64,000 bases of DNA from assembly GCF_036227105.1 (NCBI RefSeq), contig NZ_CP109434.1, positions 7,350,501 through 7,414,500 of the forward strand, read 5' to 3'. This DNA comes from Amycolatopsis sp. NBC_01488 (GTDB lineage Bacteria > Actinomycetota > Actinomycetes > Mycobacteriales > Pseudonocardiaceae). The notes below the pieces were generated by a model. It had not been told where the DNA came from. It did not search any database and worked only from the letters and a program-made list of their open reading frames with translations. The position numbers and the translations under genes were made by a program. Below, piece after piece: positions 52,202 through 61,270 of this stretch (positions are counted from its first letter, which is position 1; each line of letters opens with the position of its first letter).

Positions 52202-53086
52202 ATGACCGAAATCGGCTTCGTCGGCCTCGGCGCCATGGGTGCGCCGCTGGCCCGCCGTCTCCTCGCCGGCAACCAGGTGACCGGCACCAACCGCACCCGG
52301 GCGAAGGCCGCCGCGCTGATCGACGACGGGCTCGTCTGGCGGGACACCCCGCGCGAGGTCGCGGCCGCCGCGCAGGTGGTCTTCAGCATGGTCACCGACG
52401 ATGACGCGCTGGCCGCGATCACCCGCGGACCGGATGGCATCCTGGCCGGCCTGCGGCCGGGGACCACCTACGTCGAAATGAGCACCGTGAGCCCGCGGAC
52501 CAGCCGTCAGCTGGCGGCGCGGGTCCGGGCGGCCGGCGCCACCATGATCGACGCCCCGGTGTCCGGAAGCGTCCCCGCCGCCGAAACCGGCGCCCTCACG
52601 ATCATGGTCGGCGGCCCCGAGAAAGCGTTCCTGACCGCCGCGCCGCTGCTGTCCCGGCTCGGCAACCGGATCACGCACGTCGGGGACAACGGCCAGGGCC
52701 TGCTGCTCAAACTGGCGATCAACATCAGCCTCGCCGCGCAGATGCTCGCCTTCAGCGAAGGGCTGCTCCTGGCCGAACGCGGCGGCATCGACCCGGAACT
52801 GGCCGCCCGCGTGATGACCGGTTCCGCGATCGGGTCACCGATGCTGCAGGCCCGCGCCCCCCTCGCGCTCCACCTGCCCGAGCACGCGTGGTTCGATGTC
52901 CAGCTCATGCACAAGGACATCCACCTCGCCCTCGACGCCGCCCAGGCCGCGCAGATCCCGCTGCCCGCGGCCTCCGCAGCCGAGCACATGCTCAGCCTGG
53001 CCGGGGAGATGGGCTACGAGCACCGCGACATCGCCGGCCTCTACCAGGTGCTCGCCGCGGCCAGCGGGGAGCCGAAAGCGGCATGA
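52202..53086 (+). CDS. NAD(P)-dependent oxidoreductase, 3-hydroxyisobutyrate dehydrogenase family
   Basis: The 294-residue protein has Rossmann start IGFVGLGAMGAPLARRLL, substrate motif DAPVSGSVPAAETGALTIM and the catalytic Lys in GLLLKLAINI. The family acts on beta-hydroxyacids such as 3-hydroxyisobutyrate or tartronate semialdehyde. It starts one base after the reductase stop and overlaps the TetR gene (ATGA). Confidence 0.9.
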   Translation: MTEIGFVGLGAMGAPLARRLLAGNQVTGTNRTRAKAAALIDDGLVWRDTPREVAAAAQVVFSMVTDDDALAAITRGPDGILAGLRPGTTYVEMSTVSPRTSRQLAARVRAAGATMIDAPVSGSVPAAETGALTIMVGGPEKAFLTAAPLLSRLGNRITHVGDNGQGLLLKLAINISLAAQMLAFSEGLLLAERGGIDPELAARVMTGSAIGSPMLQARAPLALHLPEHAWFDVQLMHKDIHLALDAAQAAQIPLPAASAAEHMLSLAGEMGYEHRDIAGLYQVLAAASGEPKAA

Positions 53087-53682
53087 CGGTCGAAAAGCAG
53101 CAACGAGGACGGCCACGCAGTGAGAAGGCGCACCAGGCCGTCCTCGACGCGGCCGCGGAACTGCTGCTGACCCACGGCCTTTCCGAGGTCAGCATGGACA
53201 CCGTCGCGGACCGGGCCGGGGTCAGCAAGGCCACCATCTACCGCTGGTGGCCGACCAAGCAGACCCTGGCCCTCGACGCGCTGTACACCGAATGGTCCGC
53301 GGCGCGCCCTCAGCCCCGCGACACCGGCACGCTGCGCGGCGACCTGCTCTCGCTGCTGCGCCCCTGGGCCCGGCTCGCCGGCGGCCGGCCCTACGGCCGC
53401 GTGCTCGCGGCGCTCATCACCGAAGCCCAGACCGACCCGGCGTTCGCCGCCGAATACCGGCAGCGGTTCGTCGAACCGCGCCGCGCGCAAGGCCGCGAGA
53501 TCTTCCGGCGCGCCGCGGAGCGCGGCGAAATCCCGGCCGGCACCAACGTCGACGTCGCCCTCGACCTGCTCTACGGCCCGCTCTACCACCGCCTGCTGCA
53601 CGGCCACGCACCGCTCAACGACCGCTTCGTCCGCGCCGTCGTCGACCTGGCCCTCGACGGCATCCGGCACCGCGGGTCGTGA
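53083..53682 (+). CDS. TetR family regulator
   Basis: The 199-residue protein has N-terminal helix-turn-helix MDTVADRAGVSKATIYRWWPTK (about 38-59) and a C-terminal TetR_C_16-type domain (PYGRVLAALITEAQTDPAF). As last gene of the aldo/keto reductase operon it probably represses that operon and the divergent VIT-like gene through the two AAACTG-N6-CAGTTT sites. The stop codon lies inside the terminator hairpin. Confidence 0.92.
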   Translation: MTVEKQQRGRPRSEKAHQAVLDAAAELLLTHGLSEVSMDTVADRAGVSKATIYRWWPTKQTLALDALYTEWSAARPQPRDTGTLRGDLLSLLRPWARLAGGRPYGRVLAALITEAQTDPAFAAEYRQRFVEPRRAQGREIFRRAAERGEIPAGTNVDVALDLLYGPLYHRLLHGHAPLNDRFVRAVVDLALDGIRHRGS

Positions 53683-53720
53683 GTGAGAAACAGGGTTAGA
53701 ACCCTGTTTCTCACTCACGA
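53677..53720. terminator. Long inverted repeat holding both convergent stop codons
   Basis: Bases 53677-53697 and 53700-53720 are exact reverse complements (21 bp). The TetR stop (53680-53682) and the stop of the convergent gene (53713-53711) both lie in the stem, so the last codons of the two genes are mirror copies. It should terminate both transcripts. Confidence 0.85.
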
Positions 53721-54799
53721 CCGGTCCGCGTCTTGCCGAGGTACATCAGCTCCCAGATGGCGGCGTCGGCGTGGCTGTCCACCAGGACCCCCGCGTGGTG
53801 GTGCTCGATCCGCAGCTCGCCGGTGAAGCGCAGGTAGGCGCCGTCGAAGCCGACGATCCGGGCGGCCAGCTTCTTGGGGCCTTCGATCTCGTCGATCAGC
53901 TTGTTCGCGGTGAGGTCGCGGTGGCGGGTGAAGGTGACGACGTAGCTGTCGTCGCCGTCGGTGTAGGTGTAGCGGGTCAGGTTGGCGACCGGCTTCCCCG
54001 TGGCGGTGTCGGTGTAGGCGCCGAGCCGTTCGAACGTCACCTTGGCGCCGTCGTCGGCGACGACCTTGCCGTTCTCGGCCAGCATGAAGATGGGGATCTC
54101 GGCGTACCCGTACTTCCGTTCCGCGGTCACGTAGGACGCGATGACGCAGTAGGGCCCGGCTTGGCCGCGGGCCCAATACCAGTTGTTGACCAGGGAAGTC
54201 ATCGGCGCGTTGCCCCAGTTGTGGTCGTGGTAGCCCACGCCGGAGGTCTCGGCCGACACGCCACCCACGCGGTAGGTCGCCTCGACCTTGCCCTGCGGCA
54301 CCGCGGGAAGCCAGTCGAACTCGTGCTCGTCGCGGGCGCCGTAGTACATGTGCCCCGTCGCCGGTCGCCACGCCGGGACGTCGCCGACGAGAGTGATCTC
54401 GACGGCGATGTCCTCCACCTCCGCGACGATCTGGTAGCTGTGCAGGTCGCCGCTGAACACGTTGCCGCCGATGCGGACGTCACACCGCTCGCGCGACGCC
54501 GAGAACTCCTCCGGCGCGAACTTCCCGATCCGGTGGTGGCTGGTGCCGTCGGGCAGGTCGAGGTCGATCCGGATCGTCGGCGCGAGCGGCTTGGCGATGT
54601 CGGTGAAGTTCTTGGTGGAGAACACCACGACCAGCTTGGCGCCGTCGTCGAGGTGGGCGTCGAAGTACCACCACTCGTAGGTCCCCGCGTCGCCGCCGGT
54701 CCGCGTCCCGTCCTCCCACGGGGCGACCTCGCCGGGGCTGATCCCGATGCGCTCGTAGTCCTCGGCGGTCGCGCCGAGGCGTGCAGGTGTGGCGTTCAT
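53711..54799 (-). CDS. AttH/CrtC-like lipocalin-fold hydratase
   Basis: The 362-residue protein has the signature of the AttH / hydroxyneurosporene synthase (CrtC) group: GTYEWWYFDAHLDDGAKLVV near residue 39 and GVGYHDHNWGNAPM near 190, where the Asp and His of the second motif line the active site of CrtC-type hydratases. Such enzymes add water to isoprenoid or carotenoid double bonds. No signal peptide is seen. It is divergent from a TetR gene, with a perfect operator between, and that TetR is followed by a CruF-like gene. Confidence 0.82.
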   Translation of the reverse strand: MNATPARLGATAEDYERIGISPGEVAPWEDGTRTGGDAGTYEWWYFDAHLDDGAKLVVVFSTKNFTDIAKPLAPTIRIDLDLPDGTSHHRIGKFAPEEFSASRERCDVRIGGNVFSGDLHSYQIVAEVEDIAVEITLVGDVPAWRPATGHMYYGARDEHEFDWLPAVPQGKVEATYRVGGVSAETSGVGYHDHNWGNAPMTSLVNNWYWARGQAGPYCVIASYVTAERKYGYAEIPIFMLAENGKVVADDGAKVTFERLGAYTDTATGKPVANLTRYTYTDGDDSYVVTFTRHRDLTANKLIDEIEGPKKLAARIVGFDGAYLRFTGELRIEHHHAGVLVDSHADAAIWELMYLGKTRTGRE

Positions 54800-54821
54800 C
54801 GTGCTGCCCTCCAGTTCCTTG

Positions 54822-54843
54822 TAATCCGGCAGTTGTCGGATTA
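54822..54843. promoter_or_regulatory. Operator TAATCCG-N8-CGGATTA
   Basis: A perfect 7+8+7 palindrome in the 79-base region between the AttH-like gene and its divergent TetR gene. A/T-rich arms inside G+C-rich DNA and the location make it a strong TetR operator candidate controlling both directions. Confidence 0.75.
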
Positions 54844-54878
54844 AGGTTAGCACTGGTCAGCCGAGTACCGGAGGTTCC

Positions 54879-55511
54879 ATGACCAGAGCACCGCGCGCAC
54901 CGGGCCGCCCGCCCGCCGACGCACCGCTGCCCGAGCTGGCGGAGATCCTGCAGCGCGGCCTCGAGGCGTTCGCGGAGCTGGGCTACGAGGCGGTGTCGGT
55001 GCGGCAGCTCAACGAGCGCCTCGGCATGGGACACACGTTCATCCACGACCGGTACCGAACCAAGGACGCCTTCTGGCGGGCCGTCATGGACGCCGCTGTC
55101 GCCCAGGTGAACGAGGAGGTCATGGCGGCCCTCGCCCACGAGCGGCCCGCCGACGACCTCGCCCGGCTGATCGCGAGCGTGCGCGCCTTCCACCAGGTCA
55201 GTGCCCGCCATCCGCACCTCGGCCGGGTCGTCGACTACGAAGCCGGCCGCGACTCACCGCGCCTGGCCTACCTGCACACCCTGATGAGCCCGCTCAACAA
55301 CGCTGCTCGTCCGGTCTTCGACCGGCTCGTCCGGCAGGGTGTGCTTCGCGACATTCCCTTCTACCTGTTCCACTTCGCCATCACCAAGCCCCTGGCCATG
55401 TACAGCCAGGCACCACTGGCGCGGCTGTTCGGCCGGCCCGACGACACCGAAGACCACCACCTGCTGAGCACGCTCGTGCTCAACGGCCTGCTCACCCAAC
55501 CCGCCGAATAG
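54879..55511 (+). CDS. TetR family regulator
   Basis: The 210-residue protein begins with a proline/alanine-rich tail and a helix-turn-helix of variant type (VSVRQLNERLGMGHTFIHDRYRTKD). The C-terminal ligand domain has FYLFHFAITKPLAMYSQAP. It is divergent from the AttH-like gene and 13 bases upstream of the CruF-like gene, so it probably controls both. Confidence 0.88.
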   Translation: MTRAPRAPGRPPADAPLPELAEILQRGLEAFAELGYEAVSVRQLNERLGMGHTFIHDRYRTKDAFWRAVMDAAVAQVNEEVMAALAHERPADDLARLIASVRAFHQVSARHPHLGRVVDYEAGRDSPRLAYLHTLMSPLNNAARPVFDRLVRQGVLRDIPFYLFHFAITKPLAMYSQAPLARLFGRPDDTEDHHLLSTLVLNGLLTQPAE

Positions 55512-55524
55512 CTGGAGCCGCGCC

Positions 55525-56427
55525 ATGACCACCGCCGGACGTTCCCCCCGAACGCTGTGGATCCTCACCGCAGTCATCCTCGCCGGCCTGCTCGTCGCGG
55601 CCTTCGTCCCCGGCACGGGCATCCGCCTGCCCGTGATCGTGATCCAAGTCGGCTTCGTGCTCCTGCACGGTGCCCGGCGCTACGGCTGGCGTGCCATCGG
55701 GGTCTTCGTCGCGGCGGGCCTGATCATCAGCAACATCCTGGAAAACCTCTCCATCGAGACCGGTTTCCCGTTCGGCCACTACCACTACACCGGCGGCGGC
55801 AAGATCTTCGAGGTGCCGTGGTTCATCGGCCCGTCCTACCTCGCCACCGGCTACCTCGCCTGGATCGTGGCGACGGCGCTGCTCGGCGACGTGCGCCGCG
55901 GCTCGCCCTGGCTGACCACCATCGGCACCCCGATCGTCGGCGCGTTCGCGATGACCGCGTGGGACCTGGCCCTCGACCCCGCCACCTCGACCATCCACCA
56001 GGCCTGGGTCTGGGAGAACGGCGGCGGCTTCTTCGGCGTGCCCCTGGTCAACTTCCTGGGCTGGACCTTCACCGTCTACCTGTTCATGCAGGTCTTCGCC
56101 CTCTACGTGCGCCGCAGCGGCCCGGCCGCCCAGCCCGACCGGACCACGACGAGCGACCTGCAAGCCGTACTGCTCTACGCCGCCACGGCGATCTCGTTCG
56201 TCACCACGTTCTTCACGGCGGCGCACACCACCGTCACCGACGCCACCGGCCAGACGTGGCGCACCGCCGACATCTACGAGACGTCCGTGCTGCTCGCCGT
56301 CTACGGGATGTTCTTCTTCGCCCTCCTGGCGCTGCTGCGCATCGCCCAGCGGCGCACCACGGCACTGACGCCGGAGAGCACCACCGTCCCGCGAGGGGAG
56401 CCACACCCGGCACACCTGTCCACGTAG
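55525..56427 (+). CDS. Carotenoid biosynthesis-type membrane protein (CruF-like)
   Basis: The 300-residue integral membrane protein of pfam04240 type has seven or eight helices and the segments SIETGFPFGHYHYT, VPWFIGPSYLATGYLAW and AMTAWDLALDPATS, which are conserved in CruF (carotenoid 1',2'-hydratase) and in fungal/archaeal relatives. It is linked with an AttH/CrtC-like hydratase gene and TetR, but no phytoene synthase or desaturase is in the window. Substrate unknown. Confidence 0.85.
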   Translation: MTTAGRSPRTLWILTAVILAGLLVAAFVPGTGIRLPVIVIQVGFVLLHGARRYGWRAIGVFVAAGLIISNILENLSIETGFPFGHYHYTGGGKIFEVPWFIGPSYLATGYLAWIVATALLGDVRRGSPWLTTIGTPIVGAFAMTAWDLALDPATSTIHQAWVWENGGGFFGVPLVNFLGWTFTVYLFMQVFALYVRRSGPAAQPDRTTTSDLQAVLLYAATAISFVTTFFTAAHTTVTDATGQTWRTADIYETSVLLAVYGMFFFALLALLRIAQRRTTALTPESTTVPRGEPHPAHLST

Positions 56428-56507
56428 CGTTCCATCGCGGTGCACAGGTGTTCCCTCGGTTGTCACGCCGTAGAGGTGTCAGCTTCGCCCACCTCAGGAG
56501 GACACCG

Positions 56508-56888
56508 ATGCCCAGTGCCAGCCGGATGTCGACCCCGGTCACCGTCGACGCCGATGAGATCGAGGGACGGTACGCACCACTCGGCGGCTACACCGTCAGC
56601 TTCGAGACGTTCAAGCAGGACGTCGACCCCGCGCCGTTCTTCGCCGGGCTGCCCGGCGATCGGTGCCAGTGCGCCCACTGGGGTGTCGTCACGGCCGGCC
56701 AGCTGACGTTCCGCTGGCGCGACCACGAGGAGACCTACGTGGCCGGGGACGCCTACTACGCCCCGCCCGGGCATCTCCCCCTGGTCACCGCCGACACCTC
56801 GATCGTCGAGTTCAGCCCGACCGAGGAACTCGGGGCGACGATGGCCGTCGTGGAGAAGAACATGCAGGCCGCCGGAGTCCAGTCGTGA
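56508..56888 (+). CDS. Cupin-like protein
   Basis: The 126-residue protein is preceded by CAGGAGG. The cupin pattern is partial: CAHWGVVTAGQLTFRW, then ETYVAGDAYYAPPGHLPLV. Only one His of the first cupin motif is obvious, so metal binding is uncertain. It overlaps the next gene by GTGA. Likely a small-molecule binding protein or isomerase-like enzyme; function unknown. Confidence 0.72.
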   Translation: MPSASRMSTPVTVDADEIEGRYAPLGGYTVSFETFKQDVDPAPFFAGLPGDRCQCAHWGVVTAGQLTFRWRDHEETYVAGDAYYAPPGHLPLVTADTSIVEFSPTEELGATMAVVEKNMQAAGVQS

Positions 56889-57307
56889 GCGCCCCGGCCA
56901 CTCCCCTGCGCGACGGAACGCGCGTGGCGGTCGCGAACCTGATCCGCTTCCTGGAAACCGGGACCGTCCCGGACGGACTGTTCGCGCCGGACATCTTCGC
57001 CGACCTGTCGTTGCCGCACTGGCGCCTGCAGACCGCGACCGCCGACGAGATCGTCGCCGTCCGCGCCGACGGGCATCCGCATCCGGGCCGGGTGCGGATC
57101 GAACGGGTGGAGCCGACCGAACACGGGTTCACCATCGAGTTCGAGGAACGCTGGACCCACGAAGGCCAGTCCTGGTACTGCCGGGAGATGATCCGGGCCG
57201 ACGTCGCCGGGGACAGCATCGCCGAAATGTCGATCTACTGCACCGGCGACTGGGACGAAGCCAAGCAGCGCGAACACGCCGCCGCCGTCACCCTCCTGCG
57301 CCCGTGA
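56885..57307 (+). CDS. NTF2/SnoaL-like protein
   Basis: The 140-residue alpha+beta protein has the cone-fold pattern of NTF2-like proteins: RFLETGTVPDGLFAPDIFADL at the N-terminus, then strands GFTIEFEERWTHEGQSWYC. The GTG start overlaps the cupin stop. Such proteins are enzymes or ligand carriers; the pair with the cupin suggests a common substrate. Confidence 0.7.
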   Translation: MSAPATPLRDGTRVAVANLIRFLETGTVPDGLFAPDIFADLSLPHWRLQTATADEIVAVRADGHPHPGRVRIERVEPTEHGFTIEFEERWTHEGQSWYCREMIRADVAGDSIAEMSIYCTGDWDEAKQREHAAAVTLLRP

Positions 57308-57344
57308 CCTGGTCGAATCCGTCGCCGCGACCCTACGATGAGGC

Positions 57345-59153
57345 GTGGTGAGCGACCCGGTACCCGTGGCCGGACTCCTCGACCGGGCCGACGCGGCCCG
57401 CGCGGCCGGTCGAGGAGACGAGGCCGCCCGGCTCTACGACACCGCGATCACCCGGTGCCGCGAAGCCGGCGACCTCACCGGCTGGACCCGGGCCGCGCTC
57501 GGCGCGGCGTCGGTCTACACGTTCGGCACCGAACCGGGCAAACTGCCGGCCCAGCTCTACGACGTCCTCGCGCGCACCACCGACGACCCGGGCCGGGCCC
57601 GCGTCGCGGCCGCCCTCGCCCGCTGCTGGGTCTACGCCGGGCACGCGGACCGCGCCACCCGGTTCGCCGACGAGGCGACGCGCTGTGCCGAGCGCACAGC
57701 CGATCCGGAACTGCTCGCCGACTGCCTCGACGCCGCACTCGCTGCCCGGTGGGGACCCGACGACCTGGCCGCCCGAGGCGACCTGGCTGCCCGGCTCGAC
57801 GAGGTCGCGGCCCACGTCACCGACCCCGGCACGCGGCTGCGGGCCCACCTTTGGGGCCTCCAGGTCGCCTGCGAGACGCTGGCCCTGCCGACGATCCACC
57901 GGCACATGCGCGCGCTGGAACACCTCGGCGAGGAATCCCCGCGGGCCCGGTTCTTCGCCGCGTCCCGGCGGCTGATGCTCGACCTGCTGCGCGGGCGGAC
58001 CGACACCGCCGAGCACCTCGTCGCGATGGCCACCGCGGCGTCCGAACGGGCCGCGCTTCCCGATGCGTGGATGGTCGTCGAGGCCATGAAGGGCTACACC
58101 GCCGTCCAGTCCGGCGACGCCGCCCTCTGCGCGACCGTCGCCGCGGAATGCGAAACCTTCGCCCTCGCCGAAGGCGCCACCGCGGTCGCGGCCGAAGCCG
58201 CCTTCCTCTGGGTCGGTGCCGGCCGGCTCGACCGGGCCCGCACCCTGGTCCACCTCTTCCACGGACGCGTCCTGGACGAGCTGCCCCGCGACGTCAACTG
58301 GCTGCTCACCCTGCAATGCCTGCTCGAAGCGGCACTCGCCGTCGACGACCGCGACATCGTCGCCACCGCCGCCCGGCTGCTGACGCCCTACGCCGGACGA
58401 GCCGTCATCAACGCGGGCGCCGTCATGTTCCACGGCCTGACCGATGACACCCTCGCCCGCGCCGCCGCGGTCCTGGGCGACCCCGGCACCGCCGCCCGCC
58501 TGCGCGCCCAAGCCCTCACCACCTACGAACGCCTGGGCGCCACGTGGTGGCGGCACCGGCTCCTGAGCTGGACACTGGCCGCCGCCGCGCACGGTGCACG
58601 AGTGCACCTGCACCCGGCCGCGGACGGGCTGTGGCTGATCGGCCCCGAACCGGCCGCTGTCCCGGTTCGCGCCCTGCGCGGTTACACGTACTTGCGCGAA
58701 CTCCTCCGCCGGCCGGGCCGGCCGATGTCCTGCCTGGATCTGGTCACCGAAGGCCAGCCCGGCGTCGAACAACCCGCCGTCGGCGAAACCCTCGACCGCC
58801 AAGCACTCCAGGCGTACCGGCAGCGCCTCCGCGACCTCGAAGCCGACCTCGCCCAAGCCGAAGACTGGGCCGACACCGGACGCGTCGAGATCCTCAGCGC
58901 CGAACGGGACGCCCTCGTCCACGAACTCACCGCCGCGGCCGGCCTCGGCGGCCGGCCGCGGAGCACCGGGTCCAGCCACGAACGTGCTCGCATCGCCGCC
59001 ACCAAGGCCATCACCGCCGCCATCACCCGGATCGGCACCCTCGACGAACCGCTCGGACACCACCTGCGGGCCACCGTCCACACCGGAAGCCAGTGCAGCT
59101 ACCAGCCCGGCCCCGGCGACGAAACGCAGTGGATCCTGGCCGCTGATGCGTAA
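57345..59153 (+). CDS. Large helical-repeat protein with actinobacterial regulator-type C-terminal domain
   Basis: The 602-residue protein begins with TPR-like helical repeats (about 1-420). The end (VRALRGYTYLRELLRRPGR, then AYRQRLRDLEADLAQAEDWAD and HLRATVHTGSQCSYQP) is the conserved C-terminal domain found in many actinobacterial AAA/LuxR-like regulators and cyclases. No ATPase or DNA-binding domain is present, so it looks like the C-terminal half of such a regulator acting alone. Start is GTG at 57345 or 57348. Confidence 0.72.
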   Translation: MVSDPVPVAGLLDRADAARAAGRGDEAARLYDTAITRCREAGDLTGWTRAALGAASVYTFGTEPGKLPAQLYDVLARTTDDPGRARVAAALARCWVYAGHADRATRFADEATRCAERTADPELLADCLDAALAARWGPDDLAARGDLAARLDEVAAHVTDPGTRLRAHLWGLQVACETLALPTIHRHMRALEHLGEESPRARFFAASRRLMLDLLRGRTDTAEHLVAMATAASERAALPDAWMVVEAMKGYTAVQSGDAALCATVAAECETFALAEGATAVAAEAAFLWVGAGRLDRARTLVHLFHGRVLDELPRDVNWLLTLQCLLEAALAVDDRDIVATAARLLTPYAGRAVINAGAVMFHGLTDDTLARAAAVLGDPGTAARLRAQALTTYERLGATWWRHRLLSWTLAAAAHGARVHLHPAADGLWLIGPEPAAVPVRALRGYTYLRELLRRPGRPMSCLDLVTEGQPGVEQPAVGETLDRQALQAYRQRLRDLEADLAQAEDWADTGRVEILSAERDALVHELTAAAGLGGRPRSTGSSHERARIAATKAITAAITRIGTLDEPLGHHLRATVHTGSQCSYQPGPGDETQWILAADA

Positions 59154-59162
59154 CCCGGCGTG

Positions 59163-59873
59163 CTATTCGTAGCCGAGGACCTGGAAACCCTGGCCGACGA
59201 AGACGTGGTGCGGCCAGTTGATGCTGATGTTGTGGACCTCGTACTCGCCGTCGCTCAGCTGAACGACGCGGTCGACGATGCCGCCGGGGACGACGGCCTG
59301 CGCGGCCGCGGTCGCCAGGTCCGCCGTGGCCCCGCTGACGATCGTCCCCTCTCCCTCGGTGTAGTCGGGGATCCGGCCGACGGACTTCGTCGGCGAAGGC
59401 ACGCCCTGCTGGAACGGGATCACACCCGCCGCCTGCGCCGCCGCGGCGCCGCCGTCGCCCCGGGGCTGCACGACGACCTCCGTCGCCGTGATCGTCGCGC
59501 TCTGGACCGTGCCGAGGACGAGGACACTTTCGCCGTTCTTCACCGCGCTCGCCGGGGCGGGCAGGACGCCGACGTGGTACTTCGTGGCCGAGTCCGCCGC
59601 CACGGTCACCGCCACGCCGGTCGCCGTCGCGAAGGTGAAGCCTGACGCGGACTCGGACCGGACGATGCCGGTCGCACCGCCGGCCGACGGTCCGGCCACG
59701 GGGCCCCCGGCCGGCGGCGAGGCCGCGGAGGCCGTCCCGGCACCGGCGAGACCCGCCACGATGCACATCAGCCCCACGGCCGCGACCCAGGCGCCGTTCT
59801 TCTTCGACAGCAAGGACCGGCGTGCTCGCCCCGTCCCGGTCGGCGAGTGATCTGTCATTACCCGGTCGTTCAT
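59163..59873 (-). CDS. Secreted DUF5666-like protein
   Basis: The 236-residue protein has an N-terminal twin-Arg-like tail (RARRSLLSKKNG) before a hydrophobic signal (VAAVGLMCIVAGLAGAGTASA), so it is probably exported. The mature part has the beta pattern GATGIVRSESASGFTFAT and SVLVLGTVQSATITATEVVVQ, typical of DUF5666. An alternative start is the ATG five codons later. Function unknown; it precedes no obvious partner. Confidence 0.68.
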   Translation of the reverse strand: MNDRVMTDHSPTGTGRARRSLLSKKNGAWVAAVGLMCIVAGLAGAGTASAASPPAGGPVAGPSAGGATGIVRSESASGFTFATATGVAVTVAADSATKYHVGVLPAPASAVKNGESVLVLGTVQSATITATEVVVQPRGDGGAAAAQAAGVIPFQQGVPSPTKSVGRIPDYTEGEGTIVSGATADLATAAAQAVVPGGIVDRVVQLSDGEYEVHNISINWPHHVFVGQGFQVLGYE

Positions 59874-59932
59874 GAAACGTACCTTCCGTCGGGGCAGCTG
59901 CTCTCGATCGAGCAGCCACCAAGAACTTGTGA

Positions 59933-60370
59933 TCACTGACCGGCGTCGGCGACCAGGCCGGCCTTCTCCACCCCGGCGACGGCGACCGTCTCGTCGTTCT
60001 CCGGCCGGTCCCCGCTGACCCCGATCGCGCCCAGCAGGGCCCCTTCGGCGTCGCGGATGAGCACGCCGCCGCGGGACGACGCGACGCGGCCGTCGGAAAT
60101 GGCGGCCAGCGCGGCGAAGAACGCGGGATCGCGAGTGGCGTGCCGGGCTCCGGCGGCACCGCCCTGCCCGGTGCCGAGGCAGCCCCAGGCCTTCGCGTGC
60201 GCGATCTGCGGGCGCAGGATTCCGGCGCCGTCCTCGCGCTTGACGACGATCGGGTGACCACCGGGATCGAGGACGGTGACGGTCAACGACCGCAGTTCGA
60301 GTTCCCGCGCCTTGCGCAGCGCCGCATCCACGATCTCCGAGGCTTGGCTCAAGGACAACATTCCGGTCAC
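59933..60370 (-). CDS. HbpS/GlcG-like heme-binding family protein
   Basis: The 145-residue protein of the GlcG/HbpS family has TVTVLDPGGHPIVVKREDGA, KAWGCLGTGQGG and a C-terminal GGVLIRDAEGALLGAIGVSG followed by NDETVAVAGVEKAGL. The start GTG at 60370 overlaps the cupin stop; ATG at 60361 is an alternative. Members bind heme or assist oxidation of hydroxyacids. It is co-transcribed with the two-domain cupin. Confidence 0.85.
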   Translation of the reverse strand: MTGMLSLSQASEIVDAALRKARELELRSLTVTVLDPGGHPIVVKREDGAGILRPQIAHAKAWGCLGTGQGGAAGARHATRDPAFFAALAAISDGRVASSRGGVLIRDAEGALLGAIGVSGDRPENDETVAVAGVEKAGLVADAGQ

Positions 60371-61233
60371 GCGCCGGCCGTTTCCTTTTGCGCGCGCTCG
60401 CGGGGGTTTTCGAACTCGATCCCACCGTCGCTGGTGACGATGTCGAACTGGTCCGAGGGGACGGCCGGCCGTTGCACGGGCGGCAGGCCCACGACGTACA
60501 GCACGGTCTCGTCGACGGCGTGGACGTCCAGCGTCTCGCCCGCCTCCACCTGCAGCGCGGTCAGCCGGCCGATCTTCGTGCCGGCGACCTCGGCCTCGCC
60601 CGACAGCACGACGATCAGCCGACGGCCCGCGTCGGTGGCGGAGGCCCACCGCGCGCCGGCAGCTACCTTGAGGTACTCGATCCAGAACGCGCGCTCGGTG
60701 AACGAGCCGAAGAACCTGCGCTCCACCCCGGCCGATCCGGGTACCGGCAGCCAGGTGAAGTGCGCCGGGTTCATGATCAGCACGCTCTGGTAGCGCGGCC
60801 GCGGAAACTTCACCTCGCGAGGCTCGCGCCGCGGCGCCTCCCCGTCCCGCCGTGCCTCCGGGCCCCGGCCCCGCCCGGCACTCATGCCCAGACCGGCGGC
60901 GCCGCCGAACTGCAGGACCAGCTGCAGCTGCTTCGGGTCGCCCAGCGGGTCTTCCTGAGGTCCGTAGGTCTGCCCCTCCGGGAAGTAGCCGATTTCGCCT
61001 TCGCGCAGGATGCCCTGCTCGCCGAGGTTCATGTCGCCCACCAGGGGCAGCCGGATCTGCTCGAAGGTGTGCCGGTGCCGCGGCATGCTGAAGTCACCCT
61101 CCTGGCGGCCCAGGATGTACCGGAAGTTCTCCGGCTTCTCCGGCTCATCACCCATCAGCAGGTAGTTGAAGGACACCGTGCCCCTCGGGTGGTCCATCTT
61201 GTACGCGTTCTCGTCGTACGGCGCGATCTTCAT
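60367..61233 (-). CDS. Two-domain cupin protein
   Basis: The 288-residue protein is preceded by AAGGAGG. Two cupin halves are visible: the first with MPRHRHTFEQIRLPLVG (about 60-76) and EGEIGYFPEGQTYGP, the second with RLIVVLSGEAEVAGTKIG and LQVEAGETLDVHAVDE. The first half keeps a His-rich metal motif. It may be a dioxygenase or an isomerase-like enzyme. It heads the operon with the HbpS-like gene and is divergent from a FadR-type repressor gene. Confidence 0.82.
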   Translation of the reverse strand: MKIAPYDENAYKMDHPRGTVSFNYLLMGDEPEKPENFRYILGRQEGDFSMPRHRHTFEQIRLPLVGDMNLGEQGILREGEIGYFPEGQTYGPQEDPLGDPKQLQLVLQFGGAAGLGMSAGRGRGPEARRDGEAPRREPREVKFPRPRYQSVLIMNPAHFTWLPVPGSAGVERRFFGSFTERAFWIEYLKVAAGARWASATDAGRRLIVVLSGEAEVAGTKIGRLTALQVEAGETLDVHAVDETVLYVVGLPPVQRPAVPSDQFDIVTSDGGIEFENPRERAQKETAGA

Positions 61234-61270
61234 CTCGCACCTCCTTGTCTGCTCAGCTACCAACCACGCT

